Assembly: GCA_013314735.1 (NCBI GenBank)
Contig: JABUFD010000001.1
Span: 1,240,001 to 1,304,000, forward strand
Source of the DNA: Anaerolineae bacterium
GTDB taxonomy: Bacteria; Chloroflexota; Anaerolineae; Anaerolineales; Anaerolineaceae
Length of the DNA stretch: 64,000 bases
Direction: 5' to 3'
The translations under genes and the position numbers were made by a program. Position 1 is the stretch's first letter. Every line of letters starts with the position of its first letter. Below, in pieces: positions 45,690-54,433 of the stretch. The notes under the pieces are model-generated. The model had not been told where the DNA came from. It saw only the letters and a list, made by a program, of their open reading frames with translations, and did not search any database.

Positions 45690-45789
45690 CAGTTCTCCTT
45701 TCCAATCTGCTGTTCTGTGAATGAAAAAATTATAACCTTGAATCGGGTATCGAAACCGAATAGTTAATCATTCACCTACCAAGCAATAC

Positions 45790-45795
45790 TATAAT
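45790..45795 (+). promoter_or_regulatory. -10 element for a leaderless transcript
   Basis: A consensus TATAAT ends exactly 6 bases (CTAACC) before the ATG at 45802. There is no Shine-Dalgarno sequence and no clear -35. The spacing equals that at 16111. Confidence 0.5.
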
Positions 45796-45801
45796 CTAAC
45801 C

Positions 45802-47085
45802 ATGAACATCAAGCATGCATTGCGCCAACTTGGAATTATCCTTTTCCTGGCAATTACACTGGCAACAACTGTCACGCAGAGCGCGGTCGATATGAATTCC
45901 GCACTCGAGCAGGTTCGGGCATTTTCACGCCCTTTTGAATTCGACTTTTGGGGTTGGACATTTGAGGCAGTATGGCACAAATTCCAGCAGGAATCGGTCA
46001 ACCTTCCGGCATATCTCGCTCCTGAAAACCAGAAGCAGGTTATCCTTGCTTACCTTGACCAGACCCGACAAGTACAAACCCTCGAATCAGCAATCCAATT
46101 GATCTTCTCCAATCCGGATATCCCAGACCCGGAACGGGAAAGCGCACCGCTGCAACGCCAGTTGAGAGAGATAAACACCAACGTAGAGAATCTACAACCC
46201 ATCGCAGAAAGCATACTGCAGCGGCAAGTATCTCAAATATTAGCGGATGAGAATCTGTCGGTACTTGGGCAGGTGCTTCCGCCGGTACTTTTCCAGTCTT
46301 CACCACTTCCGAAAGCGCTTATTGTTTCACCGCGGGATGTTATCCGCCAGGATGCAAACCTCAGCCTGAACCCCGAGTTACAACTGGATGAAATCATCAC
46401 AACAGAACTGGTAATAGCTGACAACCTGAATGTATCCACACTGATTACCAACATCGGCGGAGTGGGTACGTATCCGACTATGATCAACCGCACATCCGAC
46501 ATCACATGGTTGACTGGTGTTGTCAGCCACGAATGGACGCACAATTTTCTCACCTTGCGGCCACTGGGATGGAATTACAATACCAATAATGATCTGCGCA
46601 CAATGAATGAAACTGCAGCATCCATCATTGAAGAAGAATTGAAATGGAAAATTATTGAGCGTTATTATCCGCAATTCCTCCCACAACCTTCTTCAGGCCA
46701 GGTTTCTACAGAAAATGAACAGCCAGACATACCAGTCTTTAATTTTGATTTCGAGATGTATGTTACCCGCACCCGGACCGATGAATTGCTGGCAGCTGGC
46801 GATATTGCCCAGGCAGAAGCCTACATGGAAGAGAGGCGTACTTTTTTCTACCAGAACGGTTATGTTATTCGAAGGTTGAACCAGGCCTGGTTTGCTTTTC
46901 ATTCTGCCTATGTCAATGCACCCAGTACAGGCAATGAAGGCCAGACCGGAGCCGCAGGAACAGATCCCGTCGGTCCTGCTGTCTGGCAGTTGTATGAACG
47001 ATCTGCCACCCTTGCCAATTTCCTGAATAGGATCTCCTGGATGACCTCCTTCGCATCTTTGCAGGAAGCTCTTAAAAACGAATAA
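45802..47085 (+). CDS. Putative zinc metalloprotease (gluzincin-like), exported
   Basis: I know no named family for this 427-residue protein. An N-terminal hydrophobic helix (about 8-28) is probably a signal peptide or anchor. The middle contains 'VVSHEWTHNFL' (HExxH, about 249), and 'MNETAASIIEEEL' follows about 30 residues later, giving a His-Glu-x-x-His...Glu set like gluzincins. Upstream are helical segments with 'QILADENLSVLGQVLPPVLFQ'. A zinc peptidase outside the cytoplasm is the likeliest reading. The gene has a -10 element 6 bases before the ATG and no ribosome-binding site. glpK follows 60 bp later but has its own -10-like TATAAT (47104). Confidence 0.78.
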   Translation: MNIKHALRQLGIILFLAITLATTVTQSAVDMNSALEQVRAFSRPFEFDFWGWTFEAVWHKFQQESVNLPAYLAPENQKQVILAYLDQTRQVQTLESAIQLIFSNPDIPDPERESAPLQRQLREINTNVENLQPIAESILQRQVSQILADENLSVLGQVLPPVLFQSSPLPKALIVSPRDVIRQDANLSLNPELQLDEIITTELVIADNLNVSTLITNIGGVGTYPTMINRTSDITWLTGVVSHEWTHNFLTLRPLGWNYNTNNDLRTMNETAASIIEEELKWKIIERYYPQFLPQPSSGQVSTENEQPDIPVFNFDFEMYVTRTRTDELLAAGDIAQAEAYMEERRTFFYQNGYVIRRLNQAWFAFHSAYVNAPSTGNEGQTGAAGTDPVGPAVWQLYERSATLANFLNRISWMTSFASLQEALKNE

Positions 47086-47145
47086 GTCAGAAGCAGATGT
47101 GGGTATAATGAAAACCAACATCGGATTCATCACCAGGAGTACCCC

Positions 47146-48645
47146 ATGAAACAGTATATCGCCGCCATAGACCAGGGAACAACCTCATCACGCTGCATCA
47201 TTTTTGACCAGAACGGTGTCATTGTCAGTGTTGACCAGCAGGAACACAAACAAATCTACCCGCAGTCTGGCTGGGTGGAACATAACCCGACTGAGATCTG
47301 GCAGCGTGTCCGTGAAGTCGTTGAAAATGCATTATTGAAAGCCAAACTGACCTCCCGCGACATCGCGGCGGTAGGCATAACCAACCAGCGGGAAACCACA
47401 GTGGTTTGGGATCGGACAACTGGTCTTGCCTATCATAATGCCATTGTCTGGCAGGATACACGTTCTGCCTCGATATGTAATGACCTTGCCAGGGGATATG
47501 GCAACGACCGCTTCCGGGAAAAATGTGGTCTCCCACTGAATCCCTACTTTTCCGGTACCAAAGTTAAGTGGCTGTTGGAAAATGTGCCGGGCTTACGGGA
47601 TGCTGCAGAACGAGGCGATGCGGTAATTGGAACAATTGACACCTGGTTGATCTGGAAACTGACCGGTGGTGTGGACGGCGGGAAACACCTGACCGATGTG
47701 ACCAATGCCTCACGAACCATGTTGATGAACCTGCAAACACTGGATTGGGATGATGAGATTCTGGATATATTTGGGATTCCTCGCCAGATGTTGCCGCAAA
47801 TACAGTCATCATCCGGAATTTTTGGTACAGTGACCGATGATGTTCTCGAAGGTGTGCCGGTTGCTGGTGTGCTGGGAGACCAACAAGCAGCTCTCTTCGG
47901 CCAGACTTGCTTCAGTAAAGGTGAAGCCAAAAACACCTATGGCACAGGATGCTTCATGCTTCTAAATACCGGTGAAAAGATTGTTCCCTCAAAAAGTGGG
48001 CTGTTGACCACTCTGGGATATAAAATCGGCAAAAAACCAGCTGTTTACTGCCTGGAAGGTTCAATCGCAATCGCCGGCTCGCTGGTACAATGGCTTCGTG
48101 ACAACTTGAAGGTAATAGATTCATCCCAGGAGATTGAGAGCCTCGCGAACACCGTGACAGACAATGGTGGTGTGTATTTTGTACCAGCATTTTCAGGATT
48201 GTTCGCCCCGCATTGGCGCGCGGACGCACGCGGAGTTTTGGTGGGCTTGACGGGATACGTCGACCGCGGGCATATCGCACGTGCCGCCCTCGAAGCAACC
48301 GCCTACCAGACCCGCGAAGTGCTGGAAGCGATGGAAAAAGATTCAGGGGTTACCCTCACCACCTTGAAAGTTGACGGAGGTATGACCGTTAATGAAACCC
48401 TGATGCAATTTCAGGCCGATATTCTGAATGTCCCGGTAGTTCGGCCCATTGTAAAGGAGACAACCGCGTTGGGTGCAGCATACGCCGCCGGTCTTGCGGT
48501 GGGTTACTGGCAGGATCTCGATGCACTGCGAGCCAACTGGGGCCAGGATCGGGTGTGGCAGCCAACGATGGCAGCCGAAAAGCGCGCTATCTTATTCCAG
48601 AATTGGAAGAAAGCCGTTTCACGTACCCTAAACTGGGTCGAGTAA
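47146..48645 (+). CDS. glpK: Glycerol kinase
   Basis: The full-length 499-residue FGGY kinase begins '[21 protein letters not shown]', with '[11 protein letters not shown]' (about 43-53), '[11 protein letters not shown]', '[13 protein letters not shown]' and the ATP-binding '[15 protein letters not shown]' (about 264-278), then '[20 protein letters not shown]'. It makes glycerol 3-phosphate, feeding glycolysis and, with PlsX here, phospholipid synthesis. AGGAG precedes the ATG. It shows no facilitator or dehydrogenase beside it and is convergent with the Nudix genes. Confidence 0.97.
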   Translation: MKQYIAAIDQGTTSSRCIIFDQNGVIVSVDQQEHKQIYPQSGWVEHNPTEIWQRVREVVENALLKAKLTSRDIAAVGITNQRETTVVWDRTTGLAYHNAIVWQDTRSASICNDLARGYGNDRFREKCGLPLNPYFSGTKVKWLLENVPGLRDAAERGDAVIGTIDTWLIWKLTGGVDGGKHLTDVTNASRTMLMNLQTLDWDDEILDIFGIPRQMLPQIQSSSGIFGTVTDDVLEGVPVAGVLGDQQAALFGQTCFSKGEAKNTYGTGCFMLLNTGEKIVPSKSGLLTTLGYKIGKKPAVYCLEGSIAIAGSLVQWLRDNLKVIDSSQEIESLANTVTDNGGVYFVPAFSGLFAPHWRADARGVLVGLTGYVDRGHIARAALEATAYQTREVLEAMEKDSGVTLTTLKVDGGMTVNETLMQFQADILNVPVVRPIVKETTALGAAYAAGLAVGYWQDLDALRANWGQDRVWQPTMAAEKRAILFQNWKKAVSRTLNWVE

Positions 48646-48681
48646 CTTTGTCAGTCACCCAAAATTGCAGGGGTATTTCCC

Positions 48682-49176
48682 TTATCTTCGCAGGACACGA
48701 TTCCTGAAATTTCGGAATGCCAGAGCAACTGTGCGCAATAGTACTTCTCCAGGAGATAAATGCTTAATGACTTCCACTGGTGATTCACGCCAACAGAAGG
48801 CATCATGCACAGCATCACGGACGTGAAAATTCAACCGCCTGGGCAAGTCACCTGGCGAAAACCATCTGGCATCTACTGTTTCAGCAGTCTTCCGAACCAA
48901 TACCCCATCGTACACGTGACCGCGATAGATAGATACAATCACATGCTTTTGTGGGTAACGATATATGGCAATGTGGCGGTCCAATGCCACTTTGAAACCT
49001 GTCTCCTCAAATGCCTCCCGGATGGCAGTGGTTTCCAGATCCTCACCTTCCTCAGCCAGACCGCCTGGCAAGTCCCATATCCGGAAATCTTCGCGCTTTT
49101 GCAAAAGCACTTCCTGCCTGTCGTTCACCAGCACAACAGCCGCACCTTTACGCATTTCTATGATAGGAACAATCAT
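48682..49176 (-). CDS. Nudix hydrolase
   Basis: The ATG at 49176 overlaps the stop of the next Nudix gene by 4 bp and gives 164 residues. The Nudix box is complete: 'GGLAEEGEDLETTAIREAFEETGF' region (about 40-63, G-x5-E-x7-REUxEExGU). The upstream strand 'AAVVLVNDRQEVLLQKRED' and 'WDLPGG' are typical of MutT-like members. Substrates may include NDP-sugars or damaged nucleotides; the specificity is not readable. Confidence 0.88.
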   Translation of the reverse strand: MIVPIIEMRKGAAVVLVNDRQEVLLQKREDFRIWDLPGGLAEEGEDLETTAIREAFEETGFKVALDRHIAIYRYPQKHVIVSIYRGHVYDGVLVRKTAETVDARWFSPGDLPRRLNFHVRDAVHDAFCWRESPVEVIKHLSPGEVLLRTVALAFRNFRNRVLRR

Positions 49177-49775
49177 ACCGCCTTCACAATATCCATGAAA
49201 TCTCTGGTGATCCAACCGGTGAAACCCCACACCAATTCGCCATCATACGGTTCATAAAAAATTACTTTCTCCCGCCGCTCCCAGGGAGTCTCCACGGTAC
49301 GGTATTGCAGGTGTCCATCGGTGAGAAACCAGGTCAATGGAACAGAAAACACCCGTGCAACCTCATCTTCTGATGGCACAACTTGAAATGGTGTGTGAAT
49401 CCAGCCCACGACCGGCGTGACAGAAAAACCACTGTTGGCTTCAAAGGGGTGCATGTACCCCAATATTTTCACATGGCTATCAGGCAGAGCAATCTCTTCG
49501 TGTGCTTCCCGCAGGGCAGTAGCTGCAGGATTCAGGTCGGTCTCATCCGACGAACCTCCAGGAAAAGCCACCTGCCCGCTGTGTTTCCGCAACCGATTGG
49601 ACCGGCGGGTAAACAGTAAACACCATTCGCCGTTAAAAAATAGGATCGGTACCAAAACAGCTGCCGATTTCAGGTGATACAGGCCTTGTTTTTCTTCCTC
49701 AGGTTCTACCATCAGGTGAGGAATGAGGCGCTTTGGATCAAAACCGTCAAGACTCGCCAAACAGCTATTCCTCAT
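49173..49775 (-). CDS. Nudix hydrolase, CoA pyrophosphatase (NudL) type
   Basis: The ATG at 49775, overlapping the trmI stop, gives 200 residues. The protein has 'AAVLVPILFFNGEWCLLFTRRS', the NuCoA-like pattern 'LRKHSGQVAFPGG' (about 60-72), and a Nudix box variant 'GGSSDETDLNPAATALREAHEEI'-type with the REAHEE core, as in NudL/NUDT7-8 enzymes that cleave CoA to 4'-phosphopantetheine and ADP. Both adjacent Nudix genes and trmI form one minus-strand run. Confidence 0.86.
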   Translation of the reverse strand: MRNSCLASLDGFDPKRLIPHLMVEPEEEKQGLYHLKSAAVLVPILFFNGEWCLLFTRRSNRLRKHSGQVAFPGGSSDETDLNPAATALREAHEEIALPDSHVKILGYMHPFEANSGFSVTPVVGWIHTPFQVVPSEDEVARVFSVPLTWFLTDGHLQYRTVETPWERREKVIFYEPYDGELVWGFTGWITRDFMDIVKAV

Positions 49776-50613
49776 CCTGTAACATATTGCCACCCAGCAC
49801 ATCAGGATTCATTCCCGCTTTCTCGGTAAGAATCATCGGGCGCGCAAAGATTAAAAAGCCGGTATGAGCCACCATCCTGTCCACCGGGCGCAAGCGATCT
49901 GGTTCGGGTTTATAAAATCGGTAGAATATTTCCACCACCTGAATGTACAGGAAGCCTTCATCACGCAGCACCCGCACCAGCCTCGAAACCTGGTTCGTGG
50001 TTGGCACCAGGCTGCCGAAAAAGCCACCACTTTTCAAGCTTGCTTTCACCTGGCGGATATAATCATAAGGATTGGGAACATCCAGGAATAAAGCATCAAC
50101 TCCATTTTCTGCGAACCCATCACCAATATCACCAACATGGGCAACAACCCGATCTGCCAGGCCTAATTTGTTCAGGTTTTTTAATGCCAGCCGTTGATGT
50201 TCCTCTTTGGCTTCATAGGTATAAACACGGCCTTCTGACCCTACGTAATAAGCGAACACACTGGTTAACCCGCCTGATCCAGTTCCAGCTTCGAGCACAT
50301 GCGAACCGGGACCAATTCCCATTGTCATCAATAAGAACCCGACATCCTTGGGGTACATAATTTGTGTGCAACGCGGCATCTCACTGAGCAAGTCAGCAAT
50401 GGATGGCTGAAGGATAAAAAAAGGATGGCCATTATGGGAATATACCTGGGTTCCCCATTCCACCCCGATCAGATCATCATGCGCGACCACCCCACGGTGA
50501 CTCTGCATTTTCTCTCCCCCTTTCAATATCACCAGGAAATGTTTATGGCTCAAACCCACCAGCTGAACAAGGTCGCCTTCTTTTGTCTGAGTACCGTGCA
50601 TTGACCAGGTCAT
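49765..50613 (-). CDS. trmI: tRNA (adenine-58-N1)-methyltransferase TrmI
   Basis: The 282-residue protein has an N-terminal small beta domain ('EGDLVQLVG'), then 'QIMYPKDVGFLLMTMGIGPGSHVLEAGTGSGGLT' region (about 82-116) with the SAM motif, 'DVPNPYDYIRQVKASLKSGG' region (about 178-197), and 'EIFYRFYKPEPDRLRP' near the end, all typical of TrmI. It makes m1A58 in the T-loop. The ATG overlaps the stop of the small membrane protein gene (TGATG), so the two are coupled. Confidence 0.93.
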   Translation of the reverse strand: MTWSMHGTQTKEGDLVQLVGLSHKHFLVILKGGEKMQSHRGVVAHDDLIGVEWGTQVYSHNGHPFFILQPSIADLLSEMPRCTQIMYPKDVGFLLMTMGIGPGSHVLEAGTGSGGLTSVFAYYVGSEGRVYTYEAKEEHQRLALKNLNKLGLADRVVAHVGDIGDGFAENGVDALFLDVPNPYDYIRQVKASLKSGGFFGSLVPTTNQVSRLVRVLRDEGFLYIQVVEIFYRFYKPEPDRLRPVDRMVAHTGFLIFARPMILTEKAGMNPDVLGGNMLQDEE

Positions 50614-50909
50614 CAGTTGATCCCTTTCTCTTTTGATTTTTCACCTTTGACAAACCAGATCACAGCCCCCAAAAGCAGGAGATCAGCAATCAAGCCAAAT
50701 CCCAGGTTGACAGGCCCAATTTTCAAGAATCTCCAACCCAGGGCGGTTGCCACAAAATGACCAACCCAAAAACCAAGCCAGCTGGCAGTGATAAAAAGCA
50801 GTAGAAATTTCCAATTACCCCCCTGCCAGAAATGCACCAGCGCTCCCAAAAACAACGACAGCAGACTCCCAAATAAAAAGGCAGGAATCGTAAGCCCGAG
50901 AAAGATCAT
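50613..50909 (-). CDS. Small three-helix membrane protein of unknown function
   Basis: This 98-residue protein has three hydrophobic helices (about 4-27, 34-57, 67-86), a His in each of the first two segments ('ALVHFW', 'VGHFVA'), and a basic tail. It overlaps mnmA by 4 bp upstream and trmI by one base downstream, so it is cotranslated with two tRNA-modification genes. I do not recognise it. The extreme packing suggests it is real. Confidence 0.8.
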   Translation of the reverse strand: MIFLGLTIPAFLFGSLLSLFLGALVHFWQGGNWKFLLLFITASWLGFWVGHFVATALGWRFLKIGPVNLGFGLIADLLLLGAVIWFVKGEKSKEKGIN

Positions 50910-52012
50910 TCAGAACCTCCAAGTGTTTCGAATGGCTCTATGATACCAGAACCAAGCACTTCTGTTCCCTTGAAAAACACCGCTGCCTGCCCGGGCGTGA
51001 CATCACGCACTGGCTGAGAAAATTGAACATTCAGGCGTTCTGTATCCAAAGGGACAAGAATTCCCGGAAACGCACGGCTGTGGTAGCGGACCTCAATCTC
51101 CGCCGACAGGGGAAAAGACGGTTCCTGGTGAATCCAATTCACCTCGCGGACAGCCATGTTGGTACGCCCCAAAGCCTCAGCTTGACCGATCACCAACTGA
51201 TTTTTTGCGACATTCTTATCAAGGACATACCGGGGTTCTTTTGCATATACTCCCAGACCTTTCCGCTGCCCTATGGTGTAAAAAGCAAGGCCTGCATGCC
51301 GGCCAACAACATTGCCTGTTTCTATGTCGATGATATCACCCTCACGCACAACTGAGGGTTTCCGGCTGCGGATGAAATCATCATATCCCCCTGCGGGCAG
51401 GAAACAGATGTCCTGGCTCTCATCAGATCCAGCGATGATCAACTGATGTTCTGCTGCGATCTTGCGGACTTCATCTTTGGTAAAAGCCCCCAATGGCAGC
51501 ATGATTCGTCTTAATTGATCCTGGGTTAATCCGGCAAGCACATAACTTTGATCTTTCTTCGGGTCGACTCCTCGGTGCAAATGGGCAACCCCGCCTGGGT
51601 CCAGCACAACGCTTGCATAATGGCCGCTTGCAGAAAAATCTGCCCCGATCTCGTCGGCTACACGTAATAGCTCTGTCCATTTCAAATGCCGGTTGCAGAA
51701 AAAACAGGGGTTGGGTGTCACCCCTCTGGTATATCCTTTCACGAAATATTCCACCACTCGATCGCGGAATGATTCCCTTGCATCCACCACGCAAAAATCT
51801 ACATCAATCTGCTGCGCGGCCTGCTTCAATCGGTTGATGTGGCGCACAAAACCAGCTTCTTCAGATTCCAGATCCTCATTCCGCCAGAGGCGCAAATATA
51901 CACCCACTACATGGCACCCTTGCTCTTTCAATTTCAAGGCTGCAATGGTGCTGTCAATCCCTCCGCTCATGCCGACAACAACCTTTAACAAATTCTTTAC
52001 CTCAACCTTCAT
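50906..52012 (-). CDS. mnmA: tRNA-specific 2-thiouridylase MnmA
   Basis: The 368-residue protein has the PP-loop 'VVVGMSGGIDSTIAAL' (about 11-26), the first catalytic Cys in 'TPNPCFFCNRHLKW' (about 99), the second in 'ESQDICFLPAGGYDDF' (about 197), and 'GQRKGLGVYAKEPRYV'. It adds sulfur to U34 of tRNAs for Lys, Glu and Gln. It is divergent from the hexomutase gene with 130 bp between. Confidence 0.95.
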   Translation of the reverse strand: MKVEVKNLLKVVVGMSGGIDSTIAALKLKEQGCHVVGVYLRLWRNEDLESEEAGFVRHINRLKQAAQQIDVDFCVVDARESFRDRVVEYFVKGYTRGVTPNPCFFCNRHLKWTELLRVADEIGADFSASGHYASVVLDPGGVAHLHRGVDPKKDQSYVLAGLTQDQLRRIMLPLGAFTKDEVRKIAAEHQLIIAGSDESQDICFLPAGGYDDFIRSRKPSVVREGDIIDIETGNVVGRHAGLAFYTIGQRKGLGVYAKEPRYVLDKNVAKNQLVIGQAEALGRTNMAVREVNWIHQEPSFPLSAEIEVRYHSRAFPGILVPLDTERLNVQFSQPVRDVTPGQAAVFFKGTEVLGSGIIEPFETLGGSE

Positions 52013-52023
52013 TGATGGATTTT

Positions 52024-52052
52024 TTGTAACGGGCGATTTCTTGTAATATACT
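52024..52052 (+). promoter_or_regulatory. Candidate sigma-70 promoter of the hexomutase gene
   Basis: TTGTAA (52024-52029) and TATACT (52047-52052) are separated by exactly 17 bp. A leader of about 85 nt would follow, ending with GGAGG 6 bases before the ATG at 52143. Confidence 0.55.
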
Positions 52053-52142
52053 TGATGTAATGATTTATTTCAAATCACTTACCGTGTGTGGACACTCCAC
52101 CTGAGGGTACACCAATCGGCTAGATATCACCTGGAGGAAACA

Positions 52143-53564
52143 ATGACTACGAAGATCAAGTTTGGCACGGATGGTTGGCGGGCAGCCATTGCCCACGACT
52201 ACACAATCGAAAACTTGAGCCGCTGTGCTCAAGGATTCGCCAGTTACATGAAGGAGATCGGAAAAGCAGGTTCCTGGATTGTGGTCGGTTATGACCGACG
52301 CTTTCTCTCCGATGATTTCGCCAGGACCGTTGCCGAGGTCCTGGCCGGAAATGGTTTTCGTGTGCACTTGACCAAGGAAGCCACGCCCACACCGGTGATA
52401 TCTTTTGCCGTGAAGAACACTGGTTCCGCCGGCGGAGTCAATATCACGGCCTCCCACAACCCGCCCACCGACAACGGTTTTAAAGTGCGTGATCATACAG
52501 GCGGAGCCATTGACCCGGAAGGTTTGCTTCGCATCGAAGCCCTGATCCCCGATGAAGCCGTTGAAGTTGTAAGTATGCCCTATGCCAAAGCCATTGAGAG
52601 CGGCGCAATTGAAATATTCGATGCCTCCGTTGAATACATTAAGAACATTGAATCCCTGATTGACCTCCAACCTCTGCGTGACGCCGGCCTGAAAATCCTG
52701 GTCGATCCCATGTGGGGGAATGGCGCGGGTTGGTTCCCAAAACTGCTGGGGGGCGGTAAAACAGAGATCATCGAAATCCACAGCGACCGCAACCCTCTCT
52801 TTCCTGATATGAAACGACCGGAGCCGATCCCCCCGAATGTCGATCCTGCCCTCGCAGCAGTCGTTCGCCATGGCGCGGATGTTGCCATCATCAACGATGG
52901 CGATGCTGACCGCATTGGGATGGGAGATGAGAACGGGACATTTATCAACCAGCTACAGGCCTATGCCCTGCTGGCATATTACCTGCTCGAGGTGCGCGGC
53001 CAACGAGGCGCGATCGTTAAAACATTGTCAACCACGAACATGCTCTTCAAATTGGCAAAATTGTATAATGTACCGATTTATGAAACCGGAGTTGGTTTTA
53101 AGTATGTAGCCCCCAAATTCACCGAAACGGATGCTATTATCGGGGGTGAGGAATCCGGTGGATATGCATTTCGCGGTAACGTTCCCGAACGCGATGGCAT
53201 CCTGGCTGGCTTGTATTTCCTCGATTTGATGGTAAAAACAGGGTTGAAACCTTCCCAGTTGCTCAAGAAGGTTTACAGTCTGGTGGGACCGCACTTTTAT
53301 GATCGGATTGATACCCGATTCCTGGGAGATTCCATGGAGAAACAAGAACGGATCCGCAAAGCCAATCCCGAATCGATCGGTGGGTTGCGGGTTATCGACC
53401 TTGATACCACGGATGGTTTCAAATTCAACCTGGAAGATGGGGGTTGGCTGTTAATCCGCTTTTCAGGCACAGAGCCGATCATCCGGGTATATACTGAAAC
53501 CACACAGGAAGACAAAGTCCAGGCAATTCTGCGTGATGGCTTAAAAATCGCCGGCATCGAATAA
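52143..53564 (+). CDS. Phosphoglucomutase/phosphomannomutase family protein
   Basis: The ATG at 52143, after CTGGAGGAAACA, gives 473 residues. All four family motifs are present: 'FGTDGWRA' at the N-terminus, the phosphoserine loop '[14 protein letters not shown]' (Ser about 102), the metal loop '[11 protein letters not shown]' (about 247-257), the sugar loop '[12 protein letters not shown]', and '[12 protein letters not shown]' near the end. It interconverts hexose 6- and 1-phosphates; glucose or mannose preference is not readable. With the guanylyltransferase gene it could support GDP-mannose supply. Confidence 0.93.
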   Translation: MTTKIKFGTDGWRAAIAHDYTIENLSRCAQGFASYMKEIGKAGSWIVVGYDRRFLSDDFARTVAEVLAGNGFRVHLTKEATPTPVISFAVKNTGSAGGVNITASHNPPTDNGFKVRDHTGGAIDPEGLLRIEALIPDEAVEVVSMPYAKAIESGAIEIFDASVEYIKNIESLIDLQPLRDAGLKILVDPMWGNGAGWFPKLLGGGKTEIIEIHSDRNPLFPDMKRPEPIPPNVDPALAAVVRHGADVAIINDGDADRIGMGDENGTFINQLQAYALLAYYLLEVRGQRGAIVKTLSTTNMLFKLAKLYNVPIYETGVGFKYVAPKFTETDAIIGGEESGGYAFRGNVPERDGILAGLYFLDLMVKTGLKPSQLLKKVYSLVGPHFYDRIDTRFLGDSMEKQERIRKANPESIGGLRVIDLDTTDGFKFNLEDGGWLLIRFSGTEPIIRVYTETTQEDKVQAILRDGLKIAGIE

Positions 53565-53587
53565 TCCATTTCGGACCATAACGCCTC

Positions 53588-53620
53588 AGGGCTGCCCAAA
53601 TGTATGGGCAGCCCTTTCTT
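53588..53620 (+). terminator. Rho-independent terminator after the hexomutase gene
   Basis: A perfect 11-bp GC-rich stem (53588-53598 with 53605-53615), a 6-base loop and a T-rich tail (TTTCTT) follow the stop by about 25 bp. The tatD start is just 15 bases beyond, so tatD is probably read by read-through or by a weak promoter inside this region. Confidence 0.85.
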
Positions 53621-53634
53621 TGGAAAGCACTACT

Positions 53635-54426
53635 ATGTATGTTGATACACATTGCCATCTGAATTACCATGAATTCCAGGTTGATTTGCCGGAAGTCCTC
53701 GATCGGGCACGTAAAGCAGCAGTATCGAAAATCATGGTCCCTGGATTTACACTCCAGTCCAGCCAGGATGCCGTCCGGCTGGCGATAACAGAGCCGGATT
53801 GCTGGGCCGCGGCGGGAATACATCCCAATGATGCCCTCGAATGGAACATTGACACGGAAAATCTGCTCCGCCATTTATTACAGCAGTCCCGTGTGCTGGC
53901 CGTGGGCGAAATCGGTTTGGATTATTACCGCGATCACGCCGCACATGATATTCAGCAGGTTGCCCTTAAAGAACAGCTGGCACTGGCTGCAGAATTTGGA
54001 AAACCGGTAATCATCCATATCCGTGAATCAATCGATGATACTTTTTCGATCTTGTTTGAGTGGCAGCAGGAGCTTGCACGGGTGGGTTCGCCATTGGCGC
54101 AACATCCTGGCATTTTTCATTCCTTTCCGGGTACCATGGAAGAAGCGCAACACGCAGTGCGTCACCATTTTAAAATCGGTGTAGGTGGACCGGTCACTTT
54201 TAAGAATGCACACCAAAAACACAAATTGGTGGAATCATTGCCATTTGAAGCAATTGTGCTGGAAACAGATGCACCATTCCTGACCCCACATCCGCATCGT
54301 GGCCGCCGGAACGAGCCTTCTTATATCCCATGGATAGGTGAAAAAGTTTCTGAACTGAAAGGTGTCACATTGGAACAGGTGGCTGCACAAACATCTGTTA
54401 ACGCACATGTCGTTTTCGGCTGGTAA
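53635..54426 (+). CDS. tatD: TatD-family metal-dependent hydrolase
   Basis: The ATG at 53635 gives 263 residues starting 'MYVDTHCHLN' (H-x-H metal ligands); a TTG 15 bp upstream is less likely. Other family motifs are 'VGEIGLDYYRD' (about 90-100), 'VIIHIRES', 'GIFHSFPGTMEEA' and 'VLETDAPFLTPHPHRG' (about 203-218). TatD proteins are 3'-5' DNases or deacylases. It is convergent with the CAP-LysM gene, the stops being 8 bp apart. Confidence 0.94.
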   Translation: MYVDTHCHLNYHEFQVDLPEVLDRARKAAVSKIMVPGFTLQSSQDAVRLAITEPDCWAAAGIHPNDALEWNIDTENLLRHLLQQSRVLAVGEIGLDYYRDHAAHDIQQVALKEQLALAAEFGKPVIIHIRESIDDTFSILFEWQQELARVGSPLAQHPGIFHSFPGTMEEAQHAVRHHFKIGVGGPVTFKNAHQKHKLVESLPFEAIVLETDAPFLTPHPHRGRRNEPSYIPWIGEKVSELKGVTLEQVAAQTSVNAHVVFGW

Positions 54427-54433
54427 ATCAGGC

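Noticed and set aside
31078-47109. Lone TATAAT boxes at 31078, 34212 and 47104
   Set aside because: They precede genes at plausible distances but have no acceptable -35, so they are mentioned under the genes only.
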